From NCBI GenBank assembly GCA_031378845.1, contig JANNES010000003.1:62001-126000 (forward strand): a stretch of 64,000 bases of DNA, written 5' to 3'. The stretch comes from JAJNPS01 sp031378845 (GTDB taxonomy: Bacteria; Pseudomonadota; Alphaproteobacteria; Rhodobacterales; Rhodobacteraceae). This document shows, in pieces, positions 59,524 through 64,000 of this stretch; the stretch's first letter is position 1; every line of letters starts with the position of its first letter. The notes under the pieces are model-generated. The model saw nothing but the letters and a program-made list of their open reading frames with translations, was not told where the DNA came from and ran no database searches. Both the position numbers and the translations under genes were made by a program.

Positions 59524-62070
59524 CTATTTCGGCCGTCCTCGCAAAGGTTCGTGAAAGCCCGCTATGATCAGGCTCGGGCTTGAACTGGAATAAAAGTTGA
59601 ATTCTCCGCCGCCGGTATAGACGGCGCGGACCCTGTGATCCCCCGGTTTAAGCTCAGAGATCACGGCCTGGGCGATGCCCCTTTGGTTAAGCTGGACGGC
59701 GCGCTGCATCGGCATGCCCTGCACAACGATCATCACGCTGCCCGTGGGGGTGGGACGACCGGGCGTCAGTGCGGTCACCGTGACCCTGAGGCGCACCTTG
59801 AGGCCACGATGGCTGGGAGCCTTTTCGGGCACCTCGTCGGCGACCCGGTTTTGCGGGGCGGAACTGTCGAGGACTTCCAGCCTGACCGCAGTGCCGTACA
59901 GGCGCAGCTCCTGGGCAAAGACATAGCCCTCTGCAAAGGTCTCGTCGCCCGTTGCGGCCACGTCGAACACGCAATTCGCTTGCAGGTCCTTTTCGGTGAC
60001 GACCCGGCAGATCTCGGCCGCCTTTTCGATTGGCATGCCATTGAATACATTCGCACCGGGCACGTCGAACCCGGGCAGCGGCTTGCAATCGCCATCCATT
60101 CGAGGCCAGTCGGGGTCGGCAAAGGTTTTGCTCGACTGTCCGGCTTCATAGACAAAGAGGCTGGTTGCGTCCGATACGCGCCAGGATCCCGCGAATTTGC
60201 GGTACAACGTGTCGTAACGGTCCTGCAGGCCGGCAGGCATCGGGCCGACGCTGTCGCCACCGCGCAACCGTGGCAGCCAGCTGTCAGACGCAATGACGCC
60301 CATGATGCCACGATTGGCCGATGTATTGGACACGTTGACGTTCATATACCAGATATTGTGGTTGTTCCAAAAGGCTGGCGTCACTGTCACGACGGTCTGG
60401 TCGGCCATATCGACGCGCAGCCCGGTCTCGCCATTGGCGTCAAAAGCGGAAATCCAGTTGCCGCCCAGATCAAAACCCTCGCCCGTCAGCTCCGACGTCT
60501 TTCCGTTCACATAGAACCCAAGCAGTTTCCCTCTGCGCCTTGGCTGAAGCGAGATCCGGTGCTTGCCAAAACGCATCGCGACTGCGGTGATGACGCTGAC
60601 GCAAGAGGTCAGGCCCGAATAGCCGTCGGTGATCGGATTTTGCATTGCCACCGGCGTCTGGCGGGCCTGGATTTCAAAGCGCTCGCCGTCCTCAAGCAGT
60701 GTGAACTCACCGACCGACTGGAAGTCATAAAAGGTGCCATCGACGGTGCGGGTGTGCGGATCGCCGCTATAGCTGCCATCCGCATTCAAATGGGTCAAAT
60801 GCCCCTTGTGGTAGCCGCAAAGCTCATCTGAGTGAAAGGCAAAGGGACTCCACTCGACGTTGAAGGATCCGAATTCGGACAAGTAGTTGACGACGCACGA
60901 TCCCGCAGGGGCGAAGCCAAGGCTTGCGTCGACTTTGCCGTGATAAACCTCTTTGTTTGCCCAACCCTGTACAAGGGTGCCGGGTCGCGAAAAGAAGGCG
61001 CCTGGATTGGCAGCCTGGACCGCTGCGGCCTTTGCCGCACTGACCCGGCTCAGCAGATGGCCGATGCGCCGCGCCAGATTGCGCCGGGTCGCGGATGCTC
61101 CAGCCGGCAGGGCGTCGAATTCCGTGACCAATTGATCAATGCGCGTCTCGCTGAAAACCTGAAGGCTTGGCAAACCGAACTCTGTCAGCTCGGCCGCCGC
61201 AGGGACCAGTCCATTGGCGATCGGACGAGAATCCGGACTGCGCGTGATCTGGTTCACCGCAACCGACTTGGCGACGAACGGACCGACGCGTGATGCACCG
61301 CTGAACATGGTGCCGATCTGGATCTGGAACAATCCCAGCGGCTCCTGTGCCGCTCCAAAGAATTCTTCCGGCGCGGGATCACCGGGGCTTTGCGGATTGT
61401 TGCCGGCGAAATACGTGTTTGCTCCGAAATCGACGGCCTTGCCGATGATCGGATCGCCGGTTGTGAAGGTTTCAGTACCAGTATTGGTGTCACCCGATAT
61501 CGCAACCACCGTCGAGACGACCGGAGCCGCCTTGGATCGCAGCGCCGAAGGATTGTTCAGCCGAATAACCCGCCCCACTGGCGTTTCGAGGTTTTCGGGG
61601 ACGTTGCCAACAACCGGCACGAAGTCCGGCTCACCCTCCAGACCCCAGGTCCAGCCCGGCGGGACCACCGTATCCAGCGCGGCGGCATATTTGGGATTGC
61701 GGTTGAACGGGGCCCCGTCGGTGGCAAATCGCGCCTCGAAGCGGCCGGAGAAATGGACTTTCGGATGCGTGATTGACGTGAGTGTAAAACTGGCCACGAC
61801 GGTGACGCCATCAAGCACCTGGATCGTCGTGTCCCCGCGTGTCGTGCTTGGCGACATCGCGTGAACAAGTACAATCGTCGGGACGGTCGAAAGCGCAACA
61901 TTGGTCGTCGAAAAGACCACACCCGCCGGATTTGGCGAAGCCTGGAGCACGACGTTGAGTACCCCTGCGTCCGTTGCGATGCTAAGCTCAGCGTCGTAGG
62001 TTGAAGCTACTGGGGCGACAAGGAAACCATTACCAAACGAGTTTCCGCCAAGAGACAATAATACCGCCAT
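59524..62070 (-). CDS. vWD-like / Ig-like domain protein, unknown N-terminal half
   Basis: The 848-residue protein has an unrecognised N-terminal region (1-430), then a von Willebrand D-like module (start GDPHTRTVDGTFYDFQSVGE, about 436-615), a linker with AAEICRVVTEKDLQANCVFD, and a C-terminal Ig-like domain (760-837, GSVMIVVQGMPMQRAVQLNQ, then RVRAVYTGGGEF). The module order and sequence match residues 708-1095 of the multicopper oxidase, so the two are paralogous. Cysteines are few, unlike animal vWD domains. No signal peptide. GGAG stands 8 bases before the ATG. It is the first gene of the operon. Confidence 0.78.
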   Translation of the reverse strand: MAVLLSLGGNSFGNGFLVAPVASTYDAELSIATDAGVLNVVLQASPNPAGVVFSTTNVALSTVPTIVLVHAMSPSTTRGDTTIQVLDGVTVVASFTLTSITHPKVHFSGRFEARFATDGAPFNRNPKYAAALDTVVPPGWTWGLEGEPDFVPVVGNVPENLETPVGRVIRLNNPSALRSKAAPVVSTVVAISGDTNTGTETFTTGDPIIGKAVDFGANTYFAGNNPQSPGDPAPEEFFGAAQEPLGLFQIQIGTMFSGASRVGPFVAKSVAVNQITRSPDSRPIANGLVPAAAELTEFGLPSLQVFSETRIDQLVTEFDALPAGASATRRNLARRIGHLLSRVSAAKAAAVQAANPGAFFSRPGTLVQGWANKEVYHGKVDASLGFAPAGSCVVNYLSEFGSFNVEWSPFAFHSDELCGYHKGHLTHLNADGSYSGDPHTRTVDGTFYDFQSVGEFTLLEDGERFEIQARQTPVAMQNPITDGYSGLTSCVSVITAVAMRFGKHRISLQPRRRGKLLGFYVNGKTSELTGEGFDLGGNWISAFDANGETGLRVDMADQTVVTVTPAFWNNHNIWYMNVNVSNTSANRGIMGVIASDSWLPRLRGGDSVGPMPAGLQDRYDTLYRKFAGSWRVSDATSLFVYEAGQSSKTFADPDWPRMDGDCKPLPGFDVPGANVFNGMPIEKAAEICRVVTEKDLQANCVFDVAATGDETFAEGYVFAQELRLYGTAVRLEVLDSSAPQNRVADEVPEKAPSHRGLKVRLRVTVTALTPGRPTPTGSVMIVVQGMPMQRAVQLNQRGIAQAVISELKPGDHRVRAVYTGGGEFNFYSSSSPSLIIAGFHEPLRGRPK

Positions 62071-62107
62071 TGAACTACTCCAACTGGCCGTCTCACATGT
62101 CTAAATA

Positions 62108-62126
62108 TCGTGAAATGATGTCACGA
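62108..62126. promoter_or_regulatory. Inverted repeat upstream of the metal operon (candidate operator)
   Basis: TCGTGA (62108-62113) and TCACGA (62121-62126) are perfect inverted repeats around AATGATG, 38 bases before the operon's first start codon. On the minus strand TTGACT, 17 bases, CATCAT could be a promoter whose -10 box lies within the repeat. A dyad overlapping a promoter is a usual repressor site, but no regulator gene lies next to it. Confidence 0.35.
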
Positions 62127-62381
62127 AGACGCCAAAGAGTCAATTGAGTCGCCAACACAAACACAACTCTGGATAGTATCTAGAATATACTTTTGCGGCA
62201 GGGACTTGCTGCCAGAGACGTGGCCGACAGCGATCTTGTAGGCCGCCGAGGCGTATGAAGCAGGGCCGTTTTTGCACAGCAACGCCAAGTGCGCCTGCAG
62301 GTCGAACCACGGCCAAGCCTTGGCCCGGGCACTTGCCCCCACCTGCAATGCCGTCGGCCGGGGGAACCGAAGCTCAACCAT
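62121..62381 (-). CDS. Small protein of unknown function
   Basis: This 86-residue frame (start MVELRFPRPTALQVGASARA; then SYASAAYKIAVGHVSGSKSL) has strongly GC-biased third codon positions over most of its length, unlike the surrounding sequence, and GAGGA directly before the ATG. It ends about 50 bases before the operon's first gene, on the same strand, and could be co-transcribed with it or be a remnant of a larger gene. I recognise no family. Confidence 0.33.
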   Translation of the reverse strand: MVELRFPRPTALQVGASARAKAWPWFDLQAHLALLCKNGPASYASAAYKIAVGHVSGSKSLPQKYILDTIQSCVCVGDSIDSLASS

Positions 62382-63037
62382 TCCTCAGCGCCAAACATCG
62401 TCAGGCTAATTAAATTTCAAGCCTCTGGATCAGAATACAAACTGATACTTCTCATAATATCAGTGCTTTATCGAAAAAACGCTTCGACTGCCGTCCGACC
62501 CGTGCCAATACTCTTGTCGCCAGCAGTTCGCCTTGGGACCGCGCCTTGCAACAGTTGCTGCCTTCTGCCAAGGGCAGAGCCCGCAATTCTGCGCCCGATC
62601 AAATGTCAGGACCGCCGCCTTTTGTGTCCGCAGGTTTGGGGGCCTGCATCAGACTGCGTGGCAATGCTGCTTTCGGCTGGCCCCAAGATCGCCAACTCCA
62701 AGCGACGCGTCGCGTCGCACACCCCTCGCGATGCTCTCTTGCATTCACTGGTTGTAAGCGATGCCAAACGCGCAGATGTGCACTTTGCCAACAGGCCCGT
62801 CGCGACAGCGAACGACACCGCTGCCCTATTCCGGTCGGTCATTGGCGGACAGTCCCTCACGAGGCCAAGACGAGCTGCCACGGACGCACCTTTCACGCTT
62901 TGGTCGACCTCGGCGGCCATGCCCGCGACACCTTGGAATTGCCAAGGCTGGCATGGGCGGAGACGATCGACCCAAGGCTGTGGCGGCGTGCTGATCGTTG
63001 CCCACCATCAGCGCAAAGCGGTGTCAGGGCAAACCTG
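62382..63037. other. Region without a confident gene in the island
   Basis: About 650 bases between the small frame at 62121-62381 and the methyltransferase gene show several overlapping frames on both strands, none with a ribosome binding site, family motif or consistent codon bias. The left part (62400-62480) is AT-rich. It looks like degraded or non-coding island DNA. Confidence 0.45.
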
Positions 63038-63862
63038 TCAGGTTCGGTTGGCTGGCAGTCCGGCCCCGTAAAGCACGTAGGTTGCCGGACAAGACTGGCA
63101 ATGATCGAGACTGCCAAATTCAGCCTCAGCCCAACTGGCAAGGGACGCGAGCAGTGCGCGCTTTTCTTTGTCAGGGACATCACAACCTGCCAGACCGCTC
63201 CGGTCTGCCCATCCTGTCAGTGTTGCTCTTGGCGTCAAGGAAACGGACCATTGACCAATTTGGACCTGTTCAAGTCTGCTTGCCCCGTTTGCCAACAAGG
63301 CAAGCAGCACATCGCCGGTCTTGCTGGCCCCCTCTGACACGGTGTAACCGCTTGACCGCAACTGCCGGTTCATTTGACGCTTGAGCACAGTATGAAGGCT
63401 GTCGGATGGACGCTCCACACGGCCAATTACAAACGTGCCGCCTGCCTTGCTCATCAGCCGCATCACCTCTGCGGCTACATGGCCCGGACGGATCAAATGC
63501 AGCGAACGAGACCCGAATATGAGCCGCGCCGAAGCAGAAGCAACCGGCCAACAACCCCGGCAATCCGCTTGCAAAAGCAAACAGCGATCCGACTGCTTCG
63601 GAAGTTTTCCGGCACAGATGTCAAGCATGGCTTTGGACATATCGATCCCGATAAATCTGATCGGATGCTGGCATAGCCAACGCGAAACCTGCCCGCTCCC
63701 GACACCAATCTCGACTGCCAAATCGCCGTCACCCATGCCCGCAATTGACACGAGTTTTGCTGCGGTTGCCTGCCAAACATGCTCCGGCACCAGCGCCCGG
63801 TCATCGTAGTTGTTGGCTTCGCATTCAAATCGGTCCTGAAACACGATCAACCCCAGTCGCAT
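63038..63862 (-). CDS. Class I SAM-dependent methyltransferase
   Basis: The 274-residue protein has motif I LAVEIGVGSGQVSRWLC, an acidic residue at the end of strand 2 in RFIGIDMSKAMLDICAGKL, and LLLQADCRG as motif III-like, which fits the UbiE/BioC-like branch. Seven cysteines occur. The substrate is unknown. It is separated from the metal operon by nearly 1 kb of apparently non-coding DNA, so a functional link is uncertain. It is the last gene visible; 63863-64000 shows nothing. Confidence 0.75.
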   Translation of the reverse strand: MRLGLIVFQDRFECEANNYDDRALVPEHVWQATAAKLVSIAGMGDGDLAVEIGVGSGQVSRWLCQHPIRFIGIDMSKAMLDICAGKLPKQSDRCLLLQADCRGCWPVASASARLIFGSRSLHLIRPGHVAAEVMRLMSKAGGTFVIGRVERPSDSLHTVLKRQMNRQLRSSGYTVSEGASKTGDVLLALLANGASRLEQVQIGQWSVSLTPRATLTGWADRSGLAGCDVPDKEKRALLASLASWAEAEFGSLDHCQSCPATYVLYGAGLPANRT

Positions 63863-64000
63863 CCAGAATGTCTATTTCAGTTTGGTTGTAGAGCTGTACC
63901 GCGGATCAGGCAAGCAACGGCTAAGGGACCGCTGGTTTGGACAGACACGACATTAGATTCTGCGTTGACGCCGCCGCAATACGCCGAGCGATATTGTCGA

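Noticed and set aside
63937..63946. TTGGACAGAC matches ten bases of the dusA 5' end and was considered as the right attachment copy (attR).
   Set aside because: It is in inverted, not direct, orientation relative to the dusA end of the island, and similarity stops outside about 14 bases, so chance is more likely.
1..64000. Search by eye for tRNA genes, rRNA genes, CRISPR arrays, transposases and riboswitches.
   Set aside because: No cloverleaf with a TTC-loop sequence, no regular direct-repeat array, no transposase motif and no recognised riboswitch core were seen. A covariance-model scan would be decisive.

Overview
The window is GC-rich, densely coded bacterial chromosome. Gene content and order point to an alphaproteobacterium of the Rhodobacterales (Roseobacter/Rhodobacteraceae type): aroK-aroB beside xerD, a yajC-secD-secF-Mth938 block, yfgM-bamB-der, ccmABCDG with a distant ccmI, a soxBDAG sarcosine oxidase operon, a stand-alone pterin-binding methyltransferase next to a metF-like gene (split methionine synthase), an IalB-family protein and DUF1289/LysM/YcbK proteins typical of the group. 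This assignment is inferred from gene families and order; there is no rRNA gene in the window. I saw no tRNA gene, CRISPR array or transposase.

Layout. 1-2983 (-): shikimate kinase and dehydroquinate synthase, followed by a transketolase split into two genes, the second cut by the window edge. 3174-7206 (+): a small membrane peptide, a large secreted protein of unknown function, XerD and a CorB/CNNM-type membrane protein. 7302-8846 (-): a HerA-like ATPase. 8847-9335: a non-coding stretch with two strong terminators and two candidate small RNAs that are complementary to each other. 9336-15240: IalB protein, an L,D-transpeptidase/LpxD-like/ACP/ketosynthase operon, and a murein endopeptidase-like protein. 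15332-19717: rlmE, ppx/gppA, and a one-carbon (methyl-folate) operon. 19824-22585 (-): cytochrome c maturation genes. 22699-32996: aldo/keto reductase, Sec accessory genes, serS, a TspO-like protein and the der-bamB-yfgM operon. 33115-38418: an Atm1-type ABC exporter divergent from an ArsR regulator, a LysM protein, a LOG-family protein and Fe-type superoxide dismutase. 38796-44443 (-): sarcosine oxidase operon interrupted by a low-GC membrane-protein gene. 44660-51135: ccmI, ruvX, DUF1289 protein, an oxygenase-like protein, a TauE/SafE permease, a Bcr/CflA exporter and dusA.

51118 to the end is a genomic island or its remains. The 5' end of dusA is a known integration site for a dedicated integrase family, and immediately beyond it lies a frameshifted, truncated remnant of just such an integrase. 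The island carries a tight minus-strand operon (62070 to 52510) that I regard as the most interesting part of the window: an 848-residue protein with a cysteine-poor von Willebrand D-like module and an Ig-like domain; a 1322-residue fusion of a complete three-domain multicopper oxidase, the same vWD-like and Ig-like modules and a DUF1326 domain; a stand-alone DUF1326 protein; a DUF2182 membrane protein; and two amino-acid-kinase-fold proteins resembling both subunits of the molybdenum storage protein. Short gaps and overlaps, including overlapping TTG starts, indicate co-transcription. No gene in it is a housekeeping gene, and I know of no described system with this composition. A plausible reading is a metal-handling or metal-oxidising assembly, but the substrate, the metal and the cellular location cannot be told from sequence. 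A VTT/DedA-like membrane protein and a SAM-dependent methyltransferase flank the operon.
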